Positions 27,101 through 34,827 are shown, numbered from the stretch's first letter. The stretch is DNA of 61,414 nucleotides from Ardenticatenales bacterium (GCA_020634515.1 JACKBL010000013.1:1-61414), one strand, 5' to 3'. The notes: generated by a model not told the origin, from the sequence alone. Made by a program: numbers and translations.

Positions 27101-29018
27101 GGCAGGCCATGCCGATGATGGCCACTTGAGAAGGCTTTGTCCGCGGCAGGAAGGGTGGCTTTTCCCATCTGGCGTCAATGGTCTGCAGCCGCTGCATGCC
27201 CATTGTTGTGACCTCTTCGTGCAGGTCAGCAAGGGTACAGGTGCTGTCGCGCAAGGCAGCGGTCTGTCCCAGGTTGAACGTGTCTTTGTCCATGCCGGCA
27301 TCTTCCGCCGCAAGGGTGTTGTCGGCGGTGATGGCTTCCGCCTGCATGGCGGGCGAGATGGCTTGCGCGGTGACGGCCTCTTCAGTGAAGAGGTAGGCGG
27401 TTCCCATGAGGAAACCGACGCGCACGCCTAATTCTATCACAGGTGCGGCGAGCGCGGCGATCATGGCGGAAGATAGGTCGTTGATGACGCCGCCGGCGCA
27501 GAGGATGTGGATGTCGGGCGTGTACAGGTCGCGGTGGCCGGTAATGTAGTCGAGGAGTGCCTTGACAAGGGTGTTCCAGAGGACGAAGCTGGTCTGGTGG
27601 GATGGGTGCTGGCTGCTTTCGCTGCCGGCAAAAATGAAGCGAGTGTATCCTTGATCGAGAAGGGCGTGGAGGGATTGAGGGGTGGCGATGTATTGGTAGG
27701 GAGGAATGCCGGCATTCTTCAAGCCCAGCGCTGTTTCCGCTTCGTCGCCCGCCACCATCGCATAATTCGGTTTGATGTCCCGCAGTGCGTTCAACTGCTC
27801 CTGGCGCAGCGCCGGTGGCAGCCCGGCGGAAAGGCACGCGCCCCAGGGCTTGTCGCCGACGAAGCGTCGCGTCTCTTCCAGCAGGGCGCGAACGGCCTCT
27901 TGCTTCTTTTGCCCCAACGCCACGAAGGGCAGTGCGCCCGCATGGGCCACGGCGCGGGCAAACTCGGCGCTTTCGCCGAACGGCCGCGTTGGTCCCTGGG
28001 CGATGGGGTAGGTTGTGCCATGAGACTGCGCCAGGGAGGAATCTTTATCCAGCGAGCGCTGCGTGCGGGCAATGCGTACCTGGTTCTCAATGGCCTCACG
28101 CATGGCGATAATCACGCCGCTGACGTTGAGGTGATCGTCCGCCAGGCGGGCGGCAAAGATGGCGTCTTCGCCCATTGGGAACAGATAGTCGCTGGTGCTG
28201 GTCCAGTTCACGCGGGCGGCAATGGCCGCGCGCCAGGCGGCGGACTTCTCCGCCGGGGTTGAGTCGGCGGCAGCCAGTTCCACCAGAACTTCCCGCAGCG
28301 CCGTCACGGCTTCCGCGTCCGGCGGGGCGTAGAAACGGTGAAGTTCGCCCAATTCGGCGCCCAGGCACACCGTTTCGCGACTGTCCATGCCGCGGATTTT
28401 TTCTTTGATGGCGGAGGGCAGCCGCGACTCGCGCAGCAGCGTCAACTGGCTGTCCAGCATCACGCCGGCGGCTCCCGCGGCGCAGCAGGCGGCGGCGGTG
28501 TGTTCGCCGATGCCGCCGTGGGCGTAGACCGGCAGGGAGATGTGCTTGAGCAGTTTTTGGAGCAGGATAAACGTGGTTTCGGCGCCGACCCGACCGCCTG
28601 ACTCGCTTCCTTTGGCGATGATGCCGGCGACGCCCAACCGAACGCCCATCTTTGCTTGCTCCAGGCTTGTGGCTTGCAGCAGCACCCGCATCTGGTGTTC
28701 GCCCGCGAGGGCGATTTGCGTGCGCAGGTGGGCTTCGTCGCCGCCGCTGAGGATGAGGGTGTGCGCGGCGGGCGCGATCTGGGTCAGAAGCCGTGTCAGG
28801 AGTTCGTGCTGGTCGTCGCGCATGTTGTACCCGTAGCCATTGCGGGCAAAGTCCGCCAGTTTGCGCGCGGCTTCCCAGGCCGTGGCGAAGTCATCGGTAT
28901 AGGTAAGATCCAGCACCCCCAATTCTTCGGCGCGGCTGGCGGCAATCGCCAGCGATGGTTCCGGAAAGCCGGGAAGGGTGGATACAATAAACTGAAACTG
29001 GTTGGTCATTACGTTCAC
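21126..29018 (-). CDS. Large Pfa-like synthase: NPD-NPD-KS-AT-ACPx3-KR
   Basis: 2630 aa from a GTG at 29018 with GAGG 7 nt upstream; an ATG at 29009 is an alternative. Residues about 1-240 and 340-600 are two TIM-barrel segments of the nitronate-monooxygenase/PfaD type (AKGSESGGRVG, YAHGGIG; later FAGSESSQHP, CAGGVIND), suggesting FMN-dependent enoyl reduction. The KS is about 640-1090 (Cys822 in DAACGSS, EAHGTGT, KSMIGHT). The AT is about 1190-1480 (PGQGSQY, Ser1298 in AGHSYGE). A Pro/Ala linker follows, then three ACPs with Ser1805, Ser1906 and Ser2026 (GIDSIKRVEIL). A KR closes the protein (TGGARGIT near 2345, Tyr2543). The KS-AT-ACPn-KR order is that of PfaA; the N-terminal reductase barrels are normally a separate protein. 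It is the first gene of the cluster. Confidence 0.9.
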   Translation of the reverse strand: MNVMTNQFQFIVSTLPGFPEPSLAIAASRAEELGVLDLTYTDDFATAWEAARKLADFARNGYGYNMRDDQHELLTRLLTQIAPAAHTLILSGGDEAHLRTQIALAGEHQMRVLLQATSLEQAKMGVRLGVAGIIAKGSESGGRVGAETTFILLQKLLKHISLPVYAHGGIGEHTAAACCAAGAAGVMLDSQLTLLRESRLPSAIKEKIRGMDSRETVCLGAELGELHRFYAPPDAEAVTALREVLVELAAADSTPAEKSAAWRAAIAARVNWTSTSDYLFPMGEDAIFAARLADDHLNVSGVIIAMREAIENQVRIARTQRSLDKDSSLAQSHGTTYPIAQGPTRPFGESAEFARAVAHAGALPFVALGQKKQEAVRALLEETRRFVGDKPWGACLSAGLPPALRQEQLNALRDIKPNYAMVAGDEAETALGLKNAGIPPYQYIATPQSLHALLDQGYTRFIFAGSESSQHPSHQTSFVLWNTLVKALLDYITGHRDLYTPDIHILCAGGVINDLSSAMIAALAAPVIELGVRVGFLMGTAYLFTEEAVTAQAISPAMQAEAITADNTLAAEDAGMDKDTFNLGQTAALRDSTCTLADLHEEVTTMGMQRLQTIDARWEKPPFLPRTKPSQVAIIGMACLLPGAGNLKTYWENILNSVDAVTEVPPERWDWRRYFDEDKKTRDKIYSRWGGFIDDIPFNPLDYGMPPNSVKSIEPVQLLMLDVVKSALRDAGYEERPFPREKTACVIAVGGGLGDLGTQYGFRSYVPHFLEGESDDVLERISRKLPEWTEDSFPGILLNVLAGRVANRFDLGGPNFVIDAACGSSLAALDAGVKTLENREVDMAIVGAGETVQSPFGFLAFSKTQALSPTGRCRPFDAGADGIAISEGLAVLILKRVEDAERDGDRIYAVIDAVAASSDGKDRSLTAPRPAGQMRAVRRAYAKAGVDPATVGLFEAHGTGTKVGDVAEAETLDTVLREAHAEAKSAAIGSVKSMIGHTKSTAGLAGMIKVALSLYHKVLPPTLINTPNPRLYNESSALYVNSELRPWIRHRPREVRRAGVSAFGFGGTNFHAVLQEYQDFLPAHAVRENWPLELMLFAGTNITELRAQISNLTAWLGKSDPPPLRDISYTLYRHYAQERILSEGHPLLALALVANAHDDLLMKLTEADKQLAAGKETINDPRGIYFNQNPLAREGQIAFLYPGQGSQYTDMLRDMAIQFPTVRAAFERANEAMQGKLPQSLSEYIFPIPKHDKDAQQADQLALTATNVAQPALGAANLAVNDLLQRLGVMPAFVAGHSYGEIVALYEAGVFDEADMMAVSAARGKFMAEAAGPNAGTMAAIRTGRQEVEAAVAGIPDLTLANLNAPQQTVISGTQEAIDTALARLSARNISGRPLPVACAFHSPLVAPARDQLAAFMAEQVQFHTPHRDVYANTTGTVYPHDPAEIRAILSGQLAKPVKFQQEIEAMYEAGARIFVECGPKAVLTGLVGQILGDKPHMAVAVNRQKKPGLETFAIALARLAADGVPLALETLFEGRSVTQRSFDQPYTNPERARYTATTWLINGGRARAWREAQQKPEEYPQPIKIKLEETTSVQPAPTANSAPPPPTASLPAHTPIPQPATVSPAASPRVNVMPPMQPAASYSPPAAAPQPATAATDVLLQYQQLMAQFLQTQQSIMMAYLGAAPAAQQPAMPTPAQTWHTPQAAPPPIQAPPPMAAAPAPAWMPPQAMPQPPMPLPQAAPPPQAQPAAPTPLPVAQPASPAPAGMSRETITSNLQTLVSERTGYPPELLNLEADLEADLGIDSIKRVEILSAFREQYPQLNDAFAGDRMEQLQSQRTLHGMIELLSEGATATDAPATPSTPSAPAVDATVVERNLVTLVSERTGYPPELLNIQADLEADLGIDSIKRVEILGAFRDEYKELEAAFAGDRMEQLQSQRTLQGMIALITAGLPAAQAPKSQPAPAPAGAPSINGTSTPQPAAAAPVAMNEAALTKNLVALVSERTGYPPELLNLEADLEADLGIDSIKRVEILSAFRDEHPQMETAFAGDRMEQLQSQRTLKGMIGLLTTASAPQPIAAAAPRLNGTAPMEEASPILRFKLATANAPINGNFGTLAPGRVILITDDGRGVAQELVGALQERGHVVALVAHGSEGGQEETGRFTANMTDPTAVNNLVDTIRRQLGPIGSLLHLAPLGLRRDFASINLTDWRQLLNLETGSFFYLVQAVYDDLEAAAAAGGASLLAATDLGGSFGNNGNTNPDMLSPNRGGIVGLLKTVAHELSGVRAKAVDLDRRQDTAVAAQILLQEMMSLDGLVEIGYDGESRKRLTLVPALLPDSSSGKSGGTITHDSIILITGGARGITADVARELAQRYQPTLILVGRSPMPPAQESPVTAGLEDKEIKAALIKDRQQRGEPLNLGEIEREFRNVLRDRDMRDNINGMIKTGARIHYFSADVRNEASFGPLLDELYEKFGRIDGVIHGAGIIEDKLIKDKSPESFARVLGTKADSGFILSRKLRPESLKFLVFFSSVSGRFGNRGQGDYAAANEVLNKLAVYLDHKWPTHVVSMNWGPWDAGMVSDEVRRQFKRRGVSLIPIPTGQQRLVEEVNFGRKGEVEIVICGEGDGEALAS

Positions 29019-29292
29019 CTACATTCCTCAAACGCAAGCACAGCAAAACATCCCTTCAGGCCGCGACGTATCCCACGCTGATTGCGGGTGGTCAATGCGA
29101 ACTTGTAAATGATGGGGTACCAGTGTGCCGACGTGAGTGCTGGTTGAATTCTGGTACGCTGAAATGTGCGTCATTGGATGACAAGGAATCATACGCTTGC
29201 TGATAGACGATAACAACTTTCCATTTCCTACGAAACCGGATTGCCTGGCAACCGGGTTTGAGGGACACGGAAACGAGGTTATGGGTAGGTTC
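29019..29292. other. Spacer upstream of the biosynthetic cluster
   Basis: 274 bp without a gene, between the subtilase stop and the start of the large synthase. It should contain the main promoter for the minus-strand cluster. Short inverted segments are present (for example around 29225-29265), but I cannot single out a convincing -35/-10 pair or operator. Confidence 0.4.
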
Positions 29293-31074
29293 CTAGGGTA
29301 GTTGGTTTACAGCGAACCGCAGATCGTGGGCTGATTTGCCGGCAAAAGACCGTAAATCCAGATCGTCCCACGTTTGCAACAGCGCCTGGCGCAGTTCCGG
29401 GTTGGCGCGTTGTGCCAGAGCATGGACAAAAGTGTCAACTTTCACAATAAAATCATCGGAGAGTTTAGCCTGTCCGCTGCTATTTAGCAAAGACGTTATC
29501 AAGGGTTGGCCGGTCCGCAGCAGGTCAAAAAGTTGCCCGGCCAGGCGCGGGTCGCGGAACATCAATCCGGCAACCTGAGCGGAGTGTCGGTAGTAGAGGT
29601 GTGTCAGGCGCTGGCCGTAGGGGCTGCTTTGCAGGATTTCGTCGCGGAAGCGGCGCAGGGTGTTTAACAGCCCGTCGTTGGCGGGTGTGCCGCCCAGAAT
29701 TTGCGTGAGGACGCAGCCGCAAGTGGCGGTGGGGGGATTGTAAACGTCGCCGGGCGGGTTGGTGGCTTGCAGCACGGCTTCGGCGCTGTTTAATAGACCG
29801 TAGCCGGTCAGATCATCAAACCCTGGGTCTTCGATGTCTACGGCTGTATTGCGTAGAATCTGGCGAATTTGGGCATTGGTGAGGCTGGGGTTGCGCACAA
29901 GCATGAGGGCGGCCGTGCCGGCAACACGCGGGGTTGCGTAGGAAGTGCCGCTGCCTGTATCGTAGCCGCCGCCGCGAGCGACGCTGCGGATATTGATGCC
30001 CGGAGCCGCGAGATCGACTTCCGGACCAAAGGAAGAGAAGCTGTCGAACAGCCCTGTTTCATTCGTGGCGGAAACGGCAATGACGCGTTCGTATTTGGCC
30101 GGGTAGACGACAAAGGGAACGATGTTGCCGGCAGCGGCGACCAGCGTAGACCCGGAATCATAGGCAAAATTCACGGCGTCCGTCCAGACACTGGCGCATT
30201 GTCCGCCCAGGCTCATGGTGATCACGTGGGCGTTTAAGGTAGCCGCGTACTGGATGCCTTGGGCGACTTCCAGGGAGCCAAAGTGGATGACGGGAGGGAT
30301 GCCGGGGATGATGCTGTCCGCGCCGACGCGGATGGGGATCAGTTGGCAGTTCCAGCATGTGCCGGCCATGCCGATGGCGTTGTTGGTGACGGCGGCGGCG
30401 ACACTGGCCGTGCCCGTGCCGTGTCCGTCGCCGTCGTTGGCGTCGTTGTCCATGTCCACAAAATCGTAGTCCAGGTCCGTGTTGACGTTGGCGGCCATGT
30501 CCGGGTGGGTGTAGTCCACGCCGGTGTCCAGGTGGGCGATGCGCAGGTTGGGGCTGCCGGTGACCAGGTCCCACGCTTGCGGCAGGTGGACTTGCTGTAT
30601 GGCATAGTCACCGGGATAGAGGGGGTCGTTCGGATCGAGATCGGGGGAGAGGTTCATGGCTTGCGCCAGGTAGACGGGTTCGGCGTATTCGACGAAGGGG
30701 CTTTCGTTGAAGTCGGCGGCCATGCGCCAGACGTCGGTGGTGGTGGATACGTGCAGGGTGAAGATGCGGTCGAGGCCGTACTGTTGGGCCAGGGGGGAGT
30801 TGGTGAGGTGGGAAAATGCCGGCACGATAGCCGTAACCGCATATTGGCGGAGGAGTAGCCCCAGATCACTCGTTGCCGCATTCTCTAGCCAGGCCTCCGC
30901 CGCGTCCGGGTTGACCTTCACCACGATTTCTCCCGGCATGACGAGGGACGAGGCATTGAGGGGCAGGGGAGCAGAGGGCCTGGCGGGGGAAGTGGCTCCC
31001 GTCAAGGTGACGGTGAAGAAAGCAAGGGACAACGTGAGAAGAGTCGCCAACAGCAATGAACGCGCGCGCATCAT
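29293..31074 (-). CDS. Secreted subtilisin-like serine protease (S8)
   Basis: 593 aa with an N-terminal signal peptide (MMRARSLLLATLL, hydrophobic to about residue 28). A propeptide region follows to about residue 150. The catalytic triad is visible: Asp183 in HLDTGVDYTHPD, His218 in DGHGTGTAS and Ser378 in GTSYATPRVAG. The oxyanion Asn lies in VAAAGN. The family is secreted and broad-specificity; the His motif reads HGTGTAS in place of the common HGTxVA. The last 140 residues after the protease domain are a helical extension of unknown role (VLTQILGGTPAND onward). It is the gene immediately upstream of the cluster on the same strand, with its own terminal spacer. I see no reason to link it to the lipid pathway. 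Confidence 0.9.
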   Translation of the reverse strand: MMRARSLLLATLLTLSLAFFTVTLTGATSPARPSAPLPLNASSLVMPGEIVVKVNPDAAEAWLENAATSDLGLLLRQYAVTAIVPAFSHLTNSPLAQQYGLDRIFTLHVSTTTDVWRMAADFNESPFVEYAEPVYLAQAMNLSPDLDPNDPLYPGDYAIQQVHLPQAWDLVTGSPNLRIAHLDTGVDYTHPDMAANVNTDLDYDFVDMDNDANDGDGHGTGTASVAAAVTNNAIGMAGTCWNCQLIPIRVGADSIIPGIPPVIHFGSLEVAQGIQYAATLNAHVITMSLGGQCASVWTDAVNFAYDSGSTLVAAAGNIVPFVVYPAKYERVIAVSATNETGLFDSFSSFGPEVDLAAPGINIRSVARGGGYDTGSGTSYATPRVAGTAALMLVRNPSLTNAQIRQILRNTAVDIEDPGFDDLTGYGLLNSAEAVLQATNPPGDVYNPPTATCGCVLTQILGGTPANDGLLNTLRRFRDEILQSSPYGQRLTHLYYRHSAQVAGLMFRDPRLAGQLFDLLRTGQPLITSLLNSSGQAKLSDDFIVKVDTFVHALAQRANPELRQALLQTWDDLDLRSFAGKSAHDLRFAVNQLP

Positions 31075-31786
31075 GACACCTCCTGGTTTAAAGTTGGGAA
31101 CGGCGTAAATGGTAATTTGTCAGGAATACTCAAAGAATTAATGAGATGGGTTGGGAAATTGTGCCCGATTCTCTCATGGAGGTAAGGCGGAAACGCGAGT
31201 TGCGCGCAAGCCATTGTGCCGCGCTCATCCAGGCATGAATCACCGGGAAATGCCCGTCCGCATTGATTGCTGCTGAGCGAACGCGCAATCCTCATAGGAA
31301 ACAATGCCTGATATGGTAGCACTGTGCGGCAGGTCTGACAACCGTAATCTATGACCATATTCACGGGCTTCTATTTGTCAGATCAGTACAACGATGGTGG
31401 CGATGCCTGTTGACCAACGGTTGGGTATGGCAGCACCGTTTGATGGTGCGTCGCGCCTTTGTTGGTGACGAGGATCGCAAGAGAGAGAGAAGAGCAACCA
31501 CAAGCCTGCGGGCACGGTGCAAGGACGTGAGGGTTGCGGGAGTAGATGAAGCAGCGTTAAAGCTACTTTTTAACAGAGGGGTGAGGGCTGGAAATGATAC
31601 AGGCAAAAGGGACGAATTCCGCCGACGGGGGTCTTGTCGCTAATGCGGGTGGGGTATGTTAGAATTCAGGTGACTACGAACGCTCTTTGGAGATTGGACC
31701 CATTTCACACGCTCAATGACCATTTTCACCAGAGAAAATTGGTCCAATCTAGCTTAACGGTTACGAATTCAGCGGAATATTTATGA
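31075..31786. other. 712-bp divergent spacer
   Basis: It separates the subtilase gene (minus) from the sugar-kinase gene (plus), so it must hold promoters for both. No gene is convincing; the short open frames here lack family features. An R3 element fills 31671-31765. Nothing else is recognised. Confidence 0.5.
31671..31765. repeat. R3 element with central insert
   Basis: The left half, with CGCTCTTTGGAGATTGGACC, and the right half, with GGTCCAATCTAGCTTAACGG, are separated by about 40 nt. Elsewhere the two halves are fused. This could be the ancestral long form or an insertion into the palindrome. Confidence 0.6.
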
Positions 31787-31798
31787 TTGGATGCGTGG

Positions 31799-32647
31799 AT
31801 GCCGGCAGAATTTGATTATCTTGTTCTGGGGCACATTGCCCGTGACATAACGCCCACCGGATTTGCCGTTGGCGGGACGGTGGCGTATGCTGGATTGACG
31901 GCTGTTGCCCTCGGACATCGGGCCGCCGCGGTCACCAGCAGCGGCCCAGACCTGGATACGTCCCTGGCGCTGCCGGGCATGTGCGTGTACGATGTGCCTG
32001 CCGACAAGAGCACGGTTTTTGAGAATGTGTACACGCCGCAAGGACGGGTACAGCGGATTCATAGTGTGGCGGGGCGTATTGGGCGGGCATCTGTGCCGGC
32101 ATCCTGGCGGGATACGCCCATTGTACACCTGGGACCGCTGGCACATGAACTGGACCCGGACCTGGCACGTTTTTTTTCCGACAGCCTCGTGGTCATGACG
32201 GTGCAGGGGTGGTTGCGGTCCTGGGATAATGCCGGCAATGTCTTTCCCGACACCTGGGAGGAAGCGCAAGCTATTCTCCCCCTGGCGGACGTCGTCATTC
32301 TCAGTGAAGAAGACCTGCTCCAGCCCGCGATGCTGGCTCACTATCGGGCATGGTCCTCCATGCTCGTCCTGACGCGCGGCGAACGAGGCTGCACCGTCTT
32401 CTGGCAAGACGAGATGCGCGATTTTCCCGCTCCCGCCGTCGAGGTAGACTCTCTAACGGGCGCGGGCGACGTTTTTGCCGCTGCCTTCTCTCTGCGTCTG
32501 TGGCAGGCCCGCCGCGAAACCCCGGAGACCGCACCCTGGGCGGCAGCCCGTTACGCGGTGCAGGTGGCTTCTTGCTCCGTCACGCAGCCTGACCTGGATG
32601 CCAAGACGCGCCTGATTGCCACGATGGCGGCGACCTTTGCCTGCTGA
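31799..32647 (+). CDS. PfkB-family sugar/nucleoside kinase
   Basis: 282 aa from the ATG at 31799; an in-frame TTG at 31787 is possible and neither has a clear Shine-Dalgarno. The PfkB signature 2 with the catalytic Asp is present as DSLTGAGDVFAAAF near residue 220. An N-terminal glycine pair typical of ribokinases reads FAVGGTVAYAG (about 21-31). The enzyme should phosphorylate a sugar or nucleoside hydroxyl using ATP, cytosolic. Substrate specificity cannot be told. The start codon is embedded in the over-represented palindrome (ATGCCGGCA, encoding Met-Pro-Ala). It stands alone between divergent spacers and the parAB pair. Confidence 0.8.
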   Translation: MPAEFDYLVLGHIARDITPTGFAVGGTVAYAGLTAVALGHRAAAVTSSGPDLDTSLALPGMCVYDVPADKSTVFENVYTPQGRVQRIHSVAGRIGRASVPASWRDTPIVHLGPLAHELDPDLARFFSDSLVVMTVQGWLRSWDNAGNVFPDTWEEAQAILPLADVVILSEEDLLQPAMLAHYRAWSSMLVLTRGERGCTVFWQDEMRDFPAPAVEVDSLTGAGDVFAAAFSLRLWQARRETPETAPWAAARYAVQVASCSVTQPDLDAKTRLIATMAATFAC

Positions 32648-32748
32648 GGACTGGCGCTCACATCAGGGTGATCGGAGTCGAGACTTTGGCCGGATCAGAC
32701 CCCATATGTGGGCCGACTGAAGCCTCCACGCCAAAAACGCCAGTGTCC
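32648..32748. repeat. Approximately 100-bp imperfect palindrome, family R4 (copy 1)
   Basis: The element begins just after the kinase stop codon and starts and ends with GGACTGGCG/CGCCAGTGTCC. It is the reverse complement of 50420-50525. Inner blocks such as GTGGAGGCTTCAG and CGACTCCGATCA are shared by both copies. On RNA it folds into one long hairpin, so it may also act as the kinase terminator. Confidence 0.75.
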
Positions 32749-32846
32749 TGTTTGTAACTACTAACCCGCTCGTGGGCTGCGTTTGTCAACGTTCATGTTG
32801 CTGCCGACAGGCTCAGACAACGGGTGCGGTTGCCCGAATTTAGCCT

Positions 32847-33632
32847 ATGACCAAGATTTATGCATTTGCGAACCAAAAAGGGGGCGTGGGGAAGACGACC
32901 AGCGTTATCAATCTGGGCGCCTACCTGGCCGCCAGCGGGCGCAAGGTTCTGGTAGTGGACCTGGACCCGCAATCGAACGCGACCTCGGGCCTGGGTTTTC
33001 GCAAGGACGAGGTGAAGATCAGTACCTATGATTTGCTGCTGGAGCAGGTGACGGCGACGATGGCCATGGTGGCGTATGAGGCGTGGGGGTTGATGTTGCT
33101 GCCGGCAAATCCGGGCCTCGCCGGCGCGGAAGTCGAACTGGTCAACGTTATCGCCCGCGAGTACCGGCTCAAAGCGGCGCTGGAATCTGTCGCCCACGAT
33201 TTTGACTACGTACTGATTGATTGCCCCCCCAGCCTGGGTTTGCTCACCCTGAATGCCCTCACTGCCGCGCGCGATGGCGTCCTCATCCCCGTGCAGTGCG
33301 AATACCTGGCTTTGGAGGGGCTTTCGCAACTGACGCAGACCATCCGCCTGGTAGCGCGCCACCTCAACGCCGCGCTGCGCGTGCGCGGCGTTATCCTCAC
33401 CATGTACGACGCCCGCACCAATCTTAGCCGCCAGGTCGTGGAGGAAGTGCGCGCCCATTTTCCGGGACAGGTGTTTCGCGCTATTATCCCGCGCAACGTG
33501 CGCCTGAGCGAGGCGCCCAGCTTTGGCCAGCCAATTAACCAGTACGCACCCAGCTCACCCGGCGCGCTGGCCTACCAACTGCTGGCGGCGGAGTTGCTTA
33601 AGCATGATTATGCCAGAACAAATGGGCGCTGA
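32847..33632 (+). CDS. parA: ParA/Soj-type chromosome partitioning ATPase
   Basis: 261 aa. The deviant Walker A motif KGGVGKTT lies at residues 11-18, with the signature lysine of the MinD/ParA family. The switch DLDPQSNAT and the Walker B-like DYVLIDCPPS follow. ParA ATPases bind DNA cooperatively as ATP dimers and move ParB-bound origin regions. The gene is followed after 23 bp by parB, the usual order for chromosomal partition operons. No obvious Shine-Dalgarno precedes the ATG. The length is normal for chromosomal Soj proteins, which lack the long N-terminal DNA-binding domain of plasmid ParAs. Confidence 0.93.
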   Translation: MTKIYAFANQKGGVGKTTSVINLGAYLAASGRKVLVVDLDPQSNATSGLGFRKDEVKISTYDLLLEQVTATMAMVAYEAWGLMLLPANPGLAGAEVELVNVIAREYRLKAALESVAHDFDYVLIDCPPSLGLLTLNALTAARDGVLIPVQCEYLALEGLSQLTQTIRLVARHLNAALRVRGVILTMYDARTNLSRQVVEEVRAHFPGQVFRAIIPRNVRLSEAPSFGQPINQYAPSSPGALAYQLLAAELLKHDYARTNGR

Positions 33633-33655
33633 TTGATCGGGGAACAGAACGCATT

Positions 33656-34525
33656 ATGGCAAAAAGAAAGGCTCTTGGACGGGGATTGGGTGCGCTGATT
33701 CCCACGGAGAATGAGGAGGTAAATGCCGGCACGGGCGTGATTTCCGTCTCCATTGCCGCCATCCAGCCCAATCCACACCAGCCACGCACCGCTTTCTCGG
33801 TGGATGCGCTGCAAGAACTGGCCGATTCCATCCGTGAACATGGCCTGATTCAACCGCTGATTGTCACGCAGGAAGGACCGCACCAGTTTACGTTGATTGC
33901 GGGCGAGCGTCGTTGGCGCGCCTGCCGTTTGGCCGGGCTGGAAAGCGTGCCCGTCGTGGTCAAGGATGTGTCGCCGCAGGCGCGGCTAGAGTTGGCCCTG
34001 GTGGAGAATATCCAGCGGGCGGACCTGAATCCGATTGAAGAGGCGATGGCGTATAATCAACTGTTGCGGGATTTCGCGCTGACGCAAGTGGAGGCGGCGC
34101 GGCGGGTAGGCAAGAGCCGCGCGGAGGTGGCGAACAAGGTGGGGTTGCTGAAGCTGCCCCCGGAAGTGCAGGCCGCCGTCACGAACGGACAAATCAGTTA
34201 TGGCCATGCGCGCACGCTGATCACGCTGCCCACGCCGGAAGCGCAGATCAGCCTGATGCGACAGATTATCAAGCACGATTATAGCGTGCGGCAGGCGGAA
34301 GCGGTTGCCCGCAAAATAAGAGAGGGGGAGAAGCCCGCGCCGCGACTGGCTCCGGCACAGCCGCCGGAACTGCGGGCGCTGGAGGAAGCGCTCCGTGATT
34401 CGCTGGGCACGCGGGTGCGTGTACAGAAGAATAGGAAGGGCCGCGGTACGGTTGTTATCCATTTTTACTCGGATGAAGAGCTGCAATCTATTTATGAAGC
34501 GATTGTGAAGGATGGCTCTGGTTGA
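33656..34525 (+). CDS. parB: ParB/Spo0J-type partition protein
   Basis: 289 aa. The N-terminal start (KRKALGRGLGALIP) is the ParA-stimulating arm. The CTP-binding ParB domain shows IQPNPHQPR and GERRWRA. The helix-turn-helix spans about residues 140-190 (TQVEAARRVGKSRAEVANK). A C-terminal dimerisation segment ends the protein. It should load on parS sites, slide as a CTP clamp and work with ParA. I looked for the usual 16-bp parS palindrome in this window and did not see a copy. The gene follows parA by 23 bp, as one operon. Confidence 0.93.
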   Translation: MAKRKALGRGLGALIPTENEEVNAGTGVISVSIAAIQPNPHQPRTAFSVDALQELADSIREHGLIQPLIVTQEGPHQFTLIAGERRWRACRLAGLESVPVVVKDVSPQARLELALVENIQRADLNPIEEAMAYNQLLRDFALTQVEAARRVGKSRAEVANKVGLLKLPPEVQAAVTNGQISYGHARTLITLPTPEAQISLMRQIIKHDYSVRQAEAVARKIREGEKPAPRLAPAQPPELRALEEALRDSLGTRVRVQKNRKGRGTVVIHFYSDEELQSIYEAIVKDGSG

Positions 34526-34562
34526 ACCTTTTCAGACGGAGCAGCTTCATCTGCTGTAACGG

Positions 34563-34657
34563 CTAAGTGGCCGGTCGCAATTAAGTTAGTGGAATTGTGC
34601 GAACAGCTTGTCAGTAACCGTCCGATGAAAACGTGAAGTTATTTTCGGACGGTTACT
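34563..34657. repeat. Composite hairpin repeat, family R2 (copy 2)
   Basis: Reverse-complement partner of 10826-10921. The segment ending in CAGCTTGTC is followed by the hairpin AGTAACCGTCCG...CGGACGGTTACT. It lies about 40 bp past the parB stop and may serve as its terminator. Confidence 0.75.
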
Positions 34658-34692
34658 GAGGACTGACGATGAAATGAAGTACGGAGTGGCAT

Positions 34693-34743
34693 CGTCAGTT
34701 TGAAGGAACGGTAAGGAGCCAACTTCGTTGTCTTCTTTAATCT
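34693..34743. repeat. Dispersed intergenic repeat, family R6 (copy 2)
   Basis: Partner of 38-86, in the same orientation. The alignment runs from CAGTTTGAAGGA to TTTAATC with a few substitutions. Confidence 0.6.
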
Positions 34744-34770
34744 CCGTGCCTACGGGTTCGCTTTGCTTTA

Positions 34771-34827
34771 TCTTTCTGGAAGCTGTATTACCAGACGATC
34801 CTGGTTTATTGAGCTTCCAGGAAGGTT
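34771..34827. repeat. R1 hairpin just before the amidohydrolase start
   Basis: The arms TTTCTGGAAGCT and AGCTTCCAGGAAGG lie about 30 nt apart. The right arm supplies an AGGAAGG only about 10 nt before the ATG at 34837. Base pairing could therefore hide the ribosome-binding site. Confidence 0.65.

Noticed and set aside
21126..29018. Heterocyst glycolipid synthase (HglE) assignment
   Set aside because: KS, AT and ACP resemble Hgl and Pfa proteins alike, but the fused reductase barrels and the other cluster genes do not match the known hgl locus.
29293..31074. Subtilase as part of the lipid cluster
   Set aside because: It is on the same strand but separated by its own spacer, is secreted, and has no functional tie to the synthases.
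32847..34525. parS sites near parAB
   Set aside because: I found no copy of the usual parS palindrome by eye; partial GTTTCACG-like matches elsewhere lack the second half.
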